NCBI RefSeq assembly: GCF_036860695.1
Contig: NZ_JAYKGJ010000001.1
Coordinates: forward strand, 682,001-746,000
Direction of reading: 5' to 3'
Length of the DNA: 64,000 nucleotides
Origin: Rosettibacter firmus
GTDB taxonomy: Bacteria > Bacteroidota > Ignavibacteria > Ignavibacteriales > Melioribacteraceae
Numbering within the stretch: position 1 is the stretch's first letter; every line of letters begins with the position of its first letter. The position numbers and the translations under genes are program-made. The notes under the pieces are model-generated. The model was given only the letters and a program-made list of their open reading frames with translations, ran no database searches and was not told the origin of the DNA. Of the stretch, positions 37,583 to 45,965 are shown piece after piece.

Positions 37583-38701
37583 ATGCAAAATAAAAATATT
37601 TGCATCGCATTTCTTGGGAATGCTTTTAACGATTCTCGAATAGTTAATCTCAAAAATTCATTAACAGAAGATGGTTGTAAAGTTTCTGTTATATCGTTCG
37701 ATTGGTTTATTAAAAAACAAAATATCTTTACAGATGATATAAAAGTATTTAAGCTTCATAAAGGTAGAATCACTTTATTCTTTTATCTGCATTTTGCAAC
37801 AATCTTAATCCGTGAACTAATCAAAACTAAAGCAGAGATCTACTTTGCTGAAGATTTTTATACCTTACCATTTGTTGTATTAATTGGAAAATTTAAAAGA
37901 GCAAAAGTTTATTACAATAGTCGAGAATTATATGCATACATTGGAGGTTTACGTAATAAACCAATTTTACAATCAATCATAAGAATAATTGAAAAATTTT
38001 TTATTAAGAAAGTAGATCTGGTTCTTACTACTGGAGAGATGGATTCAAAATTTCTTGAAGATTTTTACAAAATCAATAATACACTGGTAATAAGAAACAT
38101 TCCCCTTTATCAACAACCCAAAGAGATATTTGACTTCAGAAAAAAATTTAATTTACCAGAAAATTCATTCTTACTTTTATATCAAGGAGTATTGCTTGAA
38201 GGACGAGGAATTCCAATTATAATAAATGCTCTCAAAGAATTAGATAATACATATCTAATCATTTTAGGAGAAGGTGAACAAAAAAATAAATTTATCAAAT
38301 TAGCTAATGAAATAGGTGTAAGTGAAAAAGTAATATTCGCTGGAGTTTATGAACAAAATGAATTGATAAAATATACAGCTGGTGCAGATGTAGGTTTAGC
38401 ATTAATTGAAAATATAAGTATAAGCTATTATCATGCTCTCCCAAATAAACTTTTTGAATACATTATGGCTGGCTTGCCTGTTATAGTAAGTAATTTACCA
38501 CAAATGAAAAAAATTGTTGAAGATTATAATGTGGGAAAAGTTGTTGATATCGAGAAGGGAGAATCAATAGTCCCGATTATTAAACACTGGCAGAATAATC
38601 GAGATATAATTAATACATTAAAAAATAATTGCATAATTGCTGCTAAAGAACTCAACTGGCAAGAAGAATATAAAAGAATTAAAGATAAATTTTTAATATG
38701 A
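37583..38701 (+). CDS. Glycosyltransferase, family 4 (GT-B fold)
   Basis: The 372-residue protein has a GT-B shape: NIFTDDIKVF and IYFAEDFYTLPFV in the N-terminal lobe, then LLYQGVLLEGRGIPIIINAL (start of the donor lobe) and ALIENISISYYHALPNKLFEYIMAGLPVIVSN, the family nucleotide-sugar site with its Glu. The donor and acceptor are unknown. It overlaps the next gene by 4 bases (ATGA), which indicates coupled translation. Confidence 0.86.
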   Translation: MQNKNICIAFLGNAFNDSRIVNLKNSLTEDGCKVSVISFDWFIKKQNIFTDDIKVFKLHKGRITLFFYLHFATILIRELIKTKAEIYFAEDFYTLPFVVLIGKFKRAKVYYNSRELYAYIGGLRNKPILQSIIRIIEKFFIKKVDLVLTTGEMDSKFLEDFYKINNTLVIRNIPLYQQPKEIFDFRKKFNLPENSFLLLYQGVLLEGRGIPIIINALKELDNTYLIILGEGEQKNKFIKLANEIGVSEKVIFAGVYEQNELIKYTAGADVGLALIENISISYYHALPNKLFEYIMAGLPVIVSNLPQMKKIVEDYNVGKVVDIEKGESIVPIIKHWQNNRDIINTLKNNCIIAAKELNWQEEYKRIKDKFLI

Positions 38702-39711
38702 ACAAACAAAAAAGAATCTTAATTGTTAGACCCGATCGAATAGGTGATGTTATTCTATCTACTCCCATACCCCGTGAACTAAAAAAATTTTATCCAGATA
38801 GTTTTATTGCTGTAATGCTTAGAAAATACACAAGTGATGTTTATCTTAATAATCCACATGTTGATAAAATAATTTTAATTGATGACTATGATGGTTCAGA
38901 AACTTTCTGGAGAAAAGTAGATGAAATTAGAAAATATAAATTCACTCATGCTTTAATGTTACTTCCCAATGAAAGAATAAATTATATGTTATTCTTTGCA
39001 GGCATTCCTTATAGAGTTGGTGTTGGTCACAAATTTTTTCAATTCATTACATTTACTCATTATGTTTCAAGAAATAAATATATACCATTACGACACGAAG
39101 CTGATTATTGCATGGACTTAGCAAGAAAGATTGGCATCGAAACCAAAAATCTTGAAACAGAAATATTCCTAACAGAAATTGAAAAGAAAAAAGTAGAAGA
39201 ATTAAGAAAAAACTATCTGAGTGGGAAAAAATTCTTAATTGGGATACACACTACAAATGGGAACTCTGCTCCCAACTGGACTCCACAAAGCTATAAAGAA
39301 TTAATCATGAAATTGTCACAAGACAATGATATTCAAATTGTTTTAACTGATAATAAACCACCTGTGGAGTTATTGAATATCGAATCTGTTTTATATCCTA
39401 ACATTAATAAAACTTTGAGAGAGTCAATACTTAATTTTGCAACATTGGATTTATTATTTTCATCAAGTACAGGACCAATGCATATATGTGCAGCATTAAA
39501 AGTAAAAACTGTATCGATGTTTTGTCCACTTACTGCATGTTCTCCACAATTATGGGGACCACTTGGCAATGAAAATAAAATAATTTTACCAGATAAAAAT
39601 TATTGCGATCTTCTTTGTCCTGGAAATCCAAAAATTTGTACATTCGAAGGAGAAGGTGGAATTAATATTGACTCAGCTTTTCAATCAATTATAGATATCA
39701 TCAAAAAATAA
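38698..39711 (+). CDS. Glycosyltransferase, family 9 (heptosyltransferase-like)
   Basis: The 337-residue protein begins with RILIVRPDRIGDVILSTPIP, the classic GT9 N-terminus. It also has GIHTTNGNSAPNWTPQSYKEL, LLFSSSTGPMHICAALKVKTVSMF and CPLTACSPQLWGPLG, which form the ADP-heptose-type donor site. The six cysteines near the end (CDLLCPGNPKIC and others) are common in this family. Together with the upstream family 4 enzyme it suggests lipopolysaccharide core or a related surface glycan. It ends the plus-strand operon, just before a bidirectional terminator. Confidence 0.9.
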   Translation: MNKQKRILIVRPDRIGDVILSTPIPRELKKFYPDSFIAVMLRKYTSDVYLNNPHVDKIILIDDYDGSETFWRKVDEIRKYKFTHALMLLPNERINYMLFFAGIPYRVGVGHKFFQFITFTHYVSRNKYIPLRHEADYCMDLARKIGIETKNLETEIFLTEIEKKKVEELRKNYLSGKKFLIGIHTTNGNSAPNWTPQSYKELIMKLSQDNDIQIVLTDNKPPVELLNIESVLYPNINKTLRESILNFATLDLLFSSSTGPMHICAALKVKTVSMFCPLTACSPQLWGPLGNENKIILPDKNYCDLLCPGNPKICTFEGEGGINIDSAFQSIIDIIKK

Positions 39712-39746
39712 TTAAATATTCCAAAGAATAACTTTTCAATTAATGA

Positions 39747-39779
39747 AAAAGCTGTCTTAAAATTTTTAAGACAGCTTTT
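39747..39779. terminator. Bidirectional Rho-independent terminator
   Basis: AAAAGCTGTCTTAA (39747-39760) and TTAAGACAGCTTTT (39766-39779) form a perfect 14-bp stem around a 5-base loop, with A-rich and T-rich arms at each side. It lies between the stops of the family 9 glycosyltransferase (plus) and the rhodanese-like gene (minus), 8 bases from the latter, and can serve both. Confidence 0.85.
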
Positions 39780-39787
39780 ATTATATA

Positions 39788-40450
39788 TTAGCATCCTTCC
39801 CTTTTTTTCTTAGGAACGTTTTTAAGATTACCAGCGGGAGGCTGCACTATCTTTGGTGCAGAAGGTGTTTGAACATTTTGAATTACATTAGTTGTTGTTC
39901 CACTAACAATTTGTGGTGTTCCACCAAAATGTAAACTTATTTGTTTTACTTTTTCAAAATTATTTTTCTCTTCTGCAGTTGCATTTTCTGAAAGTTTGGG
40001 ATACAGAATTTTATCTTTCCATTCATTCAATCCACCTTTTAGAATATACACATTTTTATAATTTGCACTCTTTAAAATAAACCATGCCTGTGCAGAAGTG
40101 ATATCGTCATCTCCAAACAAAAGAATTTTTTCATTTCTCATTAAATCCGAATCAAGAAGATTTTCAACTGGAATATTTACAGCACTTGGAATTGAATATT
40201 TATTAAATAATTTTTCGTTTCTTAAATCAACCAAAGTAAAATCTGATCTGCCTTCTATAATCCATTCAGCTAATTGTAAAACAGAAATTTTATCCTGATC
40301 TTTTATTGTTGATAATGCTAATTCTTTTGCATTAACTTTAATTGTATTTTTATTATTCGGATTTCCAATAAATAAAGCTATTATTCCTAAAAGGAGAGTA
40401 ATTAATGCTAATCTTTTATTCAATGATAATTTTTCGACTGGACATTTCAT
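39788..40450 (-). CDS. Membrane-anchored rhodanese-fold protein lacking the catalytic cysteine
   Basis: The 220-residue protein has one N-terminal membrane segment (about residues 12-29) and a rhodanese domain (about 56-155): FTLVDLRNEKLFNKYSIPSA and VYILKGGLNEWK are the family's strands and final loop. At the active loop, where CxxGxRS is expected, the sequence is LFGDDDITSAQAWF, with Gly113 about where the cysteine should be. Only two cysteines exist, Cys3 and the very last residue Cys220, after a Pro-rich tail ending KKKREGC. It overlaps the YeeE-type gene upstream by 4 bases and closes the island. It may bind rather than transfer sulfur; that is inference. Confidence 0.82.
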   Translation of the reverse strand: MKCPVEKLSLNKRLALITLLLGIIALFIGNPNNKNTIKVNAKELALSTIKDQDKISVLQLAEWIIEGRSDFTLVDLRNEKLFNKYSIPSAVNIPVENLLDSDLMRNEKILLFGDDDITSAQAWFILKSANYKNVYILKGGLNEWKDKILYPKLSENATAEEKNNFEKVKQISLHFGGTPQIVSGTTTNVIQNVQTPSAPKIVQPPAGNLKNVPKKKREGC

Positions 40451-41049
40451 TCTTTTTCTCTCCCCAATTTTTTAGTCATAACTTTCTCGCTCCATTCTGC
40501 TGCTGCAAAAGCACCTAAAGCCATCAGCACAACTAAAAAAACTATCATACCATGAGATAAACCAAGAAATTCTGGTAATGTAATTCTTCCCATTGGAGTA
40601 GAATTATAAAAACTTTCTATTAAAGGAAATATTTCACCAAAAACAAAAATTCCAAAAAACATTCCTGCTAAATACATCATACCATCATACCTGCCAGTAG
40701 AAGCAGAAACAACAGAAGTCCCTGGACAATATCCACCAATAACAAAACCAATTCCCAGTAATAATCCACCAATTATTTGAGGAAGAATATAAGTATCTGT
40801 TAAATAAATCAGAGATAAATCTAACCAGCCAATCCATGAAAAATAAAAAAGTCCAAGCATCGCAGTAATAATAGCTGTAAACATAACTTTAAGCACACGC
40901 ATATTGTAAAAATAAAATTGAGCTGCAAGAATTCTTGCGTTTCCAAATCCACCACGTTCTAATGCAAAGCCAAAACCAATTCCAATTATAAAAGCTACAA
41001 CTAAACTAAAATCGAAACTAAAGTAATCGAATTTATAATATGGCATCAT
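40447..41049 (-). CDS. YeeE/YedE-type sulfur transporter half (second)
   Basis: Membrane protein with about five hydrophobic segments. I prefer the ATG at 41049: it overlaps the previous stop as ATGA and lies eight bases after GGAGG, whereas the ATG at 41055 is too close to it. The family motifs are ERGGFGNARILAAQF and GGYCPGTSVVSASTGRYDG, whose cysteine is conserved in YeeE-type thiosulfate channels. E. coli YeeE is one chain with two such halves; here they are two genes, as in PmpA/PmpB pairs. The neighbours suggest import of a sulfur compound for the molybdoenzyme system or for assimilation. Confidence 0.85.
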   Translation of the reverse strand: MMPYYKFDYFSFDFSLVVAFIIGIGFGFALERGGFGNARILAAQFYFYNMRVLKVMFTAIITAMLGLFYFSWIGWLDLSLIYLTDTYILPQIIGGLLLGIGFVIGGYCPGTSVVSASTGRYDGMMYLAGMFFGIFVFGEIFPLIESFYNSTPMGRITLPEFLGLSHGMIVFLVVLMALGAFAAAEWSEKVMTKKLGREKE

Positions 41050-41627
41050 AACCATTGCCTCCTGAAAAAGTATGCAGTTAAATATCCACCAGCAAAAACA
41101 GCAAACATAAACGCCCAGCTTCCAAGATTAAGTAATGCACCACCTGTTAGGGCTTGACCACTTGTACAGCCTCTTGCAAGCTTGGCACCAAATCCCATAA
41201 TTGCTCCTCCTGTGAATGCATAAATAAGTCTCATACGATTAGAAATGTTAGGTCCTTTTTCAATTGTTCTTTTAATTCTATGTGCTAAAGTTCCAGACAA
41301 AAATCCACCCACAGCAACTCCGATAACTTCAAATACAAGCCAATCTTTCAATGGATTTGTAGTTCCATCAGTTAGATATTCCTTATAAAAATTATTTTTT
41401 GATGCATGTTCAGGAGCCACTTTTGAAACAGTGACTGCTACAACAGTAGATGCAGCACCAGAAGCTCCTAATCCACGACCCATGATAACAAAAGCTGCAA
41501 GCAGCACTAATCCCAACCCTACACCAACAAGATAAGGATTCGAATATGGTTCAGGTTGAAATACTTTTTCTTCTTTGACATTCTCTTTTGAAAATATACC
41601 TGATAACGAAGACATTTTATTCTCCAT
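41046..41627 (-). CDS. YeeE/YedE-type sulfur transporter half (first)
   Basis: The 193-residue membrane protein has segments near residues 32-50, 98-116, 133-150 and 165-187. The motif RGLGASGAAS and the later GFGAKLARGCTSGQALTGGA (Cys154) match the first half of YeeE-type transporters, where the cysteine of GCTSG lies on the sulfur path. A hydrophilic insert (about residues 70-95) faces one side of the membrane. It overlaps the partner gene by 4 bases and follows the NrfD-type gene by 5 bases, so all are one transcript. Confidence 0.86.
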   Translation of the reverse strand: MENKMSSLSGIFSKENVKEEKVFQPEPYSNPYLVGVGLGLVLLAAFVIMGRGLGASGAASTVVAVTVSKVAPEHASKNNFYKEYLTDGTTNPLKDWLVFEVIGVAVGGFLSGTLAHRIKRTIEKGPNISNRMRLIYAFTGGAIMGFGAKLARGCTSGQALTGGALLNLGSWAFMFAVFAGGYLTAYFFRRQWL

Positions 41628-41632
41628 AATTA

Positions 41633-42580
41633 TTAATTGAAATGAGCATTAAAGTAATGACTATACTGTCCAGCATAAACAATTATAAATCTGAGAATCA
41701 ATCCACCAAGAATTACAAGAATTGGAGCAACTGGAGTATGTTTAATTTTATGATTTACAGCAAGTAATTGAATTATTAATGGGATAATAATTCCTGTACC
41801 AATAACAAAAGTCCAGAATTGAGGTGCATACTCTCCACTAATTAAAAGTTTTGCAGCTGATATATGAACAGCAGATGAAGTTGACAAACCAACAAGTAAA
41901 AGCATTATCACAAAAAGTTCTATTATCAAAAATCCATTATCAGCTTTTGCAAGTAATTCACGTTCAAAAACATTTTTTGCAATCATATGAACAAAAGCAG
42001 CAGCTGTAGATAAACCAGATACTAAAAATAATATTGATAAAATCGAACTATTCCATAATGGACGAGATCCCATCGTACTCAATAAAATTCCTGTATAAAT
42101 TCCAAGAGATCCACCAAGCAACATATTTGCAATACCAATGTTTTGAATTAATCTTGGTCTTTCATTAATGAAAGTAGTAATTAAATTAATCTTCGGAAAT
42201 TTTCTTACAATAAAATCAGGTGGTCCCATTAAGAAATTTGCAATTATAACAGGATAAACAAGAATTAAAATCCATGCACCCCAGGACATTGGAGATTTAA
42301 TTCTGAAAGTAGTATACAATCTCCAGAAATAAAGTTTATGCTCTAAATCTAAAAACAACGAAAACATTCCAGCACTGAGCAGAATTAAACTTATTAATGG
42401 TAAAGTATAGCATGCACATGTAGTTTCTTTATATCTTTTACTGAATAAAAAGTAGCCCGAAATAATCATCATTCCTGCAACCATACCACCAAGAAACAAG
42501 TAAACTGGAATTTCCCATCCCCACACATGAGTGAAAGGATCAATTTGAGGATTATGTCGAGTTGTTGTTAATTCTTGCAT
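41633..42580 (-). CDS. NrfD/PsrC-type membrane subunit of a molybdoenzyme
   Basis: The 315-residue protein has about eight membrane segments and the family pattern, WGWEIPVYLFLGGMVAGMM at the N-terminus and repeated GSL/LGG turns. NrfD/PsrC proteins exchange electrons between the membrane menaquinone pool and the iron-sulfur subunit on the outside. An SD-like GAGGTAG precedes the ATG. The gene follows the ferredoxin subunit by 15 bases, the standard order of catalytic, FeS and membrane subunits. Confidence 0.92.
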   Translation of the reverse strand: MQELTTTRHNPQIDPFTHVWGWEIPVYLFLGGMVAGMMIISGYFLFSKRYKETTCACYTLPLISLILLSAGMFSLFLDLEHKLYFWRLYTTFRIKSPMSWGAWILILVYPVIIANFLMGPPDFIVRKFPKINLITTFINERPRLIQNIGIANMLLGGSLGIYTGILLSTMGSRPLWNSSILSILFLVSGLSTAAAFVHMIAKNVFERELLAKADNGFLIIELFVIMLLLVGLSTSSAVHISAAKLLISGEYAPQFWTFVIGTGIIIPLIIQLLAVNHKIKHTPVAPILVILGGLILRFIIVYAGQYSHYFNAHFN

Positions 42581-42595
42581 TGCTACCTCAATAGT

Positions 42596-43135
42596 TTATA
42601 TCAAATAAAAAATTCTTGGTGATGTTCCCGCTTCAGGCAATAAAGTATGATATTTTCGTGAAGCAAGTAATTGACTTACTTCACTATTTGGATCATCTAA
42701 ATCACCAAAATACATACAATGAGTTGGGCATACTGAAACACATGCAGGTAACTCACCTTTTTCGACTCGATGAATGCAAAAAGTACATTTATCAGCATAG
42801 CCATCGGGATGAATAAATCTTGCATCGTATGGACATGCAGCAAGACAGGCTTTGCATCCAATACACATATTATGATCCACAAGAACAACTTTACCTACAT
42901 CATGAACATGACTTGCACCTGTAGGACAGCAGGATACACATGGTGTATTATCACAATGATTGCATCTTTGTGACTGAATTTCCAGATGAACATCAGGAAA
43001 TTTCCCTTCTGTTACATATACAATCCAATCACGATTATATCCTTCTGGAACATTATTTTCTGTTTTACAAGCTACAACACAATCCATACAACCAACACAT
43101 TTTTTTGTATCGATAACCATTCCATAACGTGCCAT
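42596..43135 (-). CDS. Four-cluster ferredoxin subunit (PsrB/PhsB type)
   Basis: The 179-residue protein has four sets of cysteines for [4Fe-4S] clusters: CVGCMDCVVACK near the N-terminus, CNHCDNTPCVSCCP, CIGCKACLAACPYDA, and CTFCIHRVEKGELPACVSVC. This is the electron-transfer subunit that links the molybdopterin enzyme to the NrfD-type membrane protein. It has no signal peptide of its own and would be exported with the Tat-dependent catalytic subunit. It starts two bases after the catalytic gene's stop. Confidence 0.94.
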   Translation of the reverse strand: MARYGMVIDTKKCVGCMDCVVACKTENNVPEGYNRDWIVYVTEGKFPDVHLEIQSQRCNHCDNTPCVSCCPTGASHVHDVGKVVLVDHNMCIGCKACLAACPYDARFIHPDGYADKCTFCIHRVEKGELPACVSVCPTHCMYFGDLDDPNSEVSQLLASRKYHTLLPEAGTSPRIFYLI

Positions 43136-43137
43136 AA

Positions 43138-45336
43138 TTACACCTCAACTTCAAAAGTTACAAAATTAACATTCATACCAGTTCCTCCCATTAATGGATC
43201 TGTATTATATTTTGTTATTAACTGAGCATCGCTTGCCCCTTTTTGATAAGCTCTTTTCAACATTCTTGAATTATGACCAAATCCGTGTACCATATAAACA
43301 CAATCAGGTCGAATTCTTTCTGTTGCTTTTACTTTCACTTTATTGCTTAGAATTCCATCTTGATTTTTCAAACGAATATATTGACCAGATTTTAATCCCC
43401 ATCTTTGAGCAATATCAGAATTTATCCAGACTTCATTTTCTTCCATCATATCCATAAGAATTGGATTTGATTGTGTTCGAGAAAACGAATGAACCGGAGC
43501 TCTACCAAAAAGTAATCTATAATAACCAGCTGGTGGTTCTTCCGGTCTTCTATATTTTGGAACAGGATCGAATCCTGCTTGCAATAGTTGAAGCGAATAA
43601 AATTCTATCTTTCCAGATGGAGTTGCAAATTCTGGTTCTATCCCATCTTCAATATAAATAGGTTGTTTTGGACCGTTAATAATTCCTTCTTTTTTTAATT
43701 CTGCCAAACTTAAACCTGCTGCTTTAAGTCGATAATCAAAATATTCTTCTATATCATTCCATGGGAAATAATGTGATAGTCCAAGCTTGTCTGCTAATTT
43801 TTTTGCAATCCACCAATTTGGTTTTTGATCTGCAGGAGGTTCTACAACTGGTTGACGAATTCCAACAAAAGGTTCTTTAAATGCAGATGTATGAAGATCA
43901 TCATGTCTTTCTAAATAGACAGATTCAGGAAGTACAACATCTGCCCAGCCTGCAATCTCACTTGGTATTACATCAATAACAACAAGAAGATCTAAATTTT
44001 GTATTGCTTTTATTGTTTCTTCTTCATTTGGTAATGCATGAATTAAATTAGTAGCATAAACAAACCATCCTTTGATAGAATACGGTTTACCAGTAATTGT
44101 AGCCTCTCTAATTCCAGTTGTAATTTCTTCTGATGCGAATGGATATTTTTTATCTGGATTATCCAATTTATCTTTTGTTGGAGTTGGATAAGGTGGATAA
44201 GGATAAGGTGGTAAAGAGTAACTAACTGGAAAATAAAATCCTCCTTTTCTTCCCCAATTTCCCATTAATGCATTCAGCAATGCAATTGCACGACTTCTTT
44301 GAGTATCATCTCCATACCAGGTTGCATGTCTTCCAGGATGAATTAAAGTTGCAGGTTTATACATTGCCATAGTTCTGGCTGTAGTACGAATTAAATCTGG
44401 TTTAATTCCTGTTTCAGGATAAGCCCATTCAGGAGTATATTGAGAAATTTCAGAGACGAATTGTTCAAAACCAAATCCATATTTTTTTACATAATCTTCA
44501 TCATAAAGTTTTTCTGTAACAATCACATTCATCCATGCAAGTAAGAGTGCAATATCTGTCCCTGGTTTTATAGGTAGATAATATTTAGCTTTTGATGCTG
44601 CTACTGAAAATCTTGGATCAACTACAATTATAGTTGCATCATTTTGAACTGCAGTTGCAAATTCCTGAACCTGTGAATTATGCATGTTCTCACCAAGATG
44701 AGAACCAATCAATACAATACATTTTGAATTTTCGATATCTGTTCTCTCAGGTGAACCAATTGAATCTCCAAATGTTAATTCAAAACCTACATCTCTTGGT
44801 CCTCTACATTGAGCAAAAGAAGGAGCAGCAAAATTTATAGCACCAAATGCTTTGAGCATATGTTTAAGAAAATTACCTCCAATACCATGAGAAAAAGAAG
44901 CAATGGACTCTGCACCATAATTTTCTTTTATCTTTTTCATTTTATTTGCAATAAAATCGAGAGCTTCATCCCATGTTACTTCTTTCCAATGTTCCTGACC
45001 TCTACTTTTTGTTCTTATAAGTGGAGCTCTTAATCTATCTGGATCGAAATGAGCACCAATACCACCTGTACCACGAGGACATAATCTTCCTTTGCTGAGT
45101 GGATCTCTGGGATTCCCTTCTATTTTCCATAATTGACCATCTTTTACATAAGCTATAGCTCCACACTTCCAGAAGCATATATCACAGTAAGTAGGAATTT
45201 TTTGAATTCCTTTTGCTTTTTTATTATTAATTTCTTTTGCACCTTTTATTATGGGATTCAGTGCAGTTGATGCTGCTGCAGCTCCAACAGTGAAACCTGT
45301 GATCTTCAAGAATTTTCTTCTTGATATTGAATTCAT
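43138..45336 (-). CDS. Molybdopterin oxidoreductase, catalytic subunit (PsrA/PhsA-like)
   Basis: The 732-residue protein starts with a Tat signal, SRRKFLKITGFTVGAAAAST. An N-terminal [4Fe-4S] site uses Cys51, 54, 58 and 86 (CX2CX3CX27C). Cys177 in FAQCRGPRD is at the place of the metal-ligand cysteine of polysulfide/thiosulfate reductases. Motifs for the two pterins follow, including WADVVLPESVYLERHDDLH and the C-terminal VKVKATERIRPDCVYMVHG. The group includes reductases for polysulfide, thiosulfate, tetrathionate and arsenate, so substrate cannot be fixed. Sulfur transporters and a rhodanese fold downstream favour a sulfur compound. A GAGGT sequence precedes the start. Confidence 0.9.
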   Translation of the reverse strand: MNSISRRKFLKITGFTVGAAAASTALNPIIKGAKEINNKKAKGIQKIPTYCDICFWKCGAIAYVKDGQLWKIEGNPRDPLSKGRLCPRGTGGIGAHFDPDRLRAPLIRTKSRGQEHWKEVTWDEALDFIANKMKKIKENYGAESIASFSHGIGGNFLKHMLKAFGAINFAAPSFAQCRGPRDVGFELTFGDSIGSPERTDIENSKCIVLIGSHLGENMHNSQVQEFATAVQNDATIIVVDPRFSVAASKAKYYLPIKPGTDIALLLAWMNVIVTEKLYDEDYVKKYGFGFEQFVSEISQYTPEWAYPETGIKPDLIRTTARTMAMYKPATLIHPGRHATWYGDDTQRSRAIALLNALMGNWGRKGGFYFPVSYSLPPYPYPPYPTPTKDKLDNPDKKYPFASEEITTGIREATITGKPYSIKGWFVYATNLIHALPNEEETIKAIQNLDLLVVIDVIPSEIAGWADVVLPESVYLERHDDLHTSAFKEPFVGIRQPVVEPPADQKPNWWIAKKLADKLGLSHYFPWNDIEEYFDYRLKAAGLSLAELKKEGIINGPKQPIYIEDGIEPEFATPSGKIEFYSLQLLQAGFDPVPKYRRPEEPPAGYYRLLFGRAPVHSFSRTQSNPILMDMMEENEVWINSDIAQRWGLKSGQYIRLKNQDGILSNKVKVKATERIRPDCVYMVHGFGHNSRMLKRAYQKGASDAQLITKYNTDPLMGGTGMNVNFVTFEVEV

Positions 45337-45338
45337 TC

Positions 45339-45779
45339 TTACCTCGAAATAGACTTTATTAATTCTTTTATTTCACCACATTGATTGTACTTTTTATACA
45401 CATCACAATTACGACAATCTCTTTTTTCACATATGTTTTTCCTATGTTCATAATTCCAGCAAGGCTCACTATGATTATTATAAGCTTTACAATTTTTTCT
45501 ATCTTTTTGTGAACATTTTACAATTTCCCAGCAAGGTATTAATGAATACAAAGCTTTAATTCCATTAATACTTATCTTAAATTCATTAATTGCTTTGCGA
45601 ATACATTCAAGTCTCTCAATATCAGATTTTGAGTAAAGTCTTTGATTGGATTCTTTTTTATATGGAATAATAAGTCCCTCCCTTTCATACATTCTTAAAG
45701 TATGAATGGAAATATTTAATAACTTAGCAGCAGTACTTATTGGAAATATTGGTTCGTCGTTTTCTAATGTATTTAACAT
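45339..45779 (-). CDS. MerR-family regulator with cysteine-rich C-terminus
   Basis: The 146-residue protein has an N-terminal MerR winged helix (about residues 13-75): ISTAAKLLNISIHTLRMYER and NQRLYSKSDIERLECI. The usual long dimerisation helix is short. The C-terminal part holds eight cysteines (83, 89, 97, 107, 117, 122, 125, 134) in the pattern CWEIVKC, CKAY, CWNY, CEKRDCRNCDVY, which resembles the CW-type cysteine clusters of some bacterial signalling proteins. It may bind an iron-sulfur cluster or metal, or sense redox state or a sulfur compound; this is inference. It ends 2 bases before the molybdoenzyme gene and has a 30-bp palindrome just upstream. Confidence 0.86.
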   Translation of the reverse strand: MLNTLENDEPIFPISTAAKLLNISIHTLRMYEREGLIIPYKKESNQRLYSKSDIERLECIRKAINEFKISINGIKALYSLIPCWEIVKCSQKDRKNCKAYNNHSEPCWNYEHRKNICEKRDCRNCDVYKKYNQCGEIKELIKSISR

Positions 45780-45792
45780 TTATTATTCTTAT

Positions 45793-45822
45793 TAAAGTTG
45801 ATATTTATAAATATCAACTTTA
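45793..45822. promoter_or_regulatory. Perfect 30-bp palindrome, likely operator of the MerR-type regulator
   Basis: The sequence reads TAAAGTTGATATTTA followed by its exact inverse complement, with no central mismatch. It ends 14 bases before the regulator's start codon. On the minus strand TTGATA, 17 bases, then TAATAA gives a possible -35/-10 pair with the palindrome over the -35 box and spacer, the usual placement for MerR-type operators. Self-regulation and control of the downstream molybdoenzyme genes are inferred. No run of T follows, so a terminator is less likely. Confidence 0.6.
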
Positions 45823-45965
45823 TTGCCATTTATTAATATCGTTTTTTGCTTAATTTATTAAAGTTGCCCCGAGATAATTTTCGTTTTTAAGAAAACAACT
45901 AATTTTTATTTAATTGTTGGGAAAAAGAAGATTGATGGTCTATTGAAATGGAGTGTTTTTTAATC

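Noticed and set aside
42616-42973. Several short open frames on both strands within the ferredoxin subunit gene
   Set aside because: They overlap a four-cluster ferredoxin gene with every expected cysteine, so they are frame shadows.
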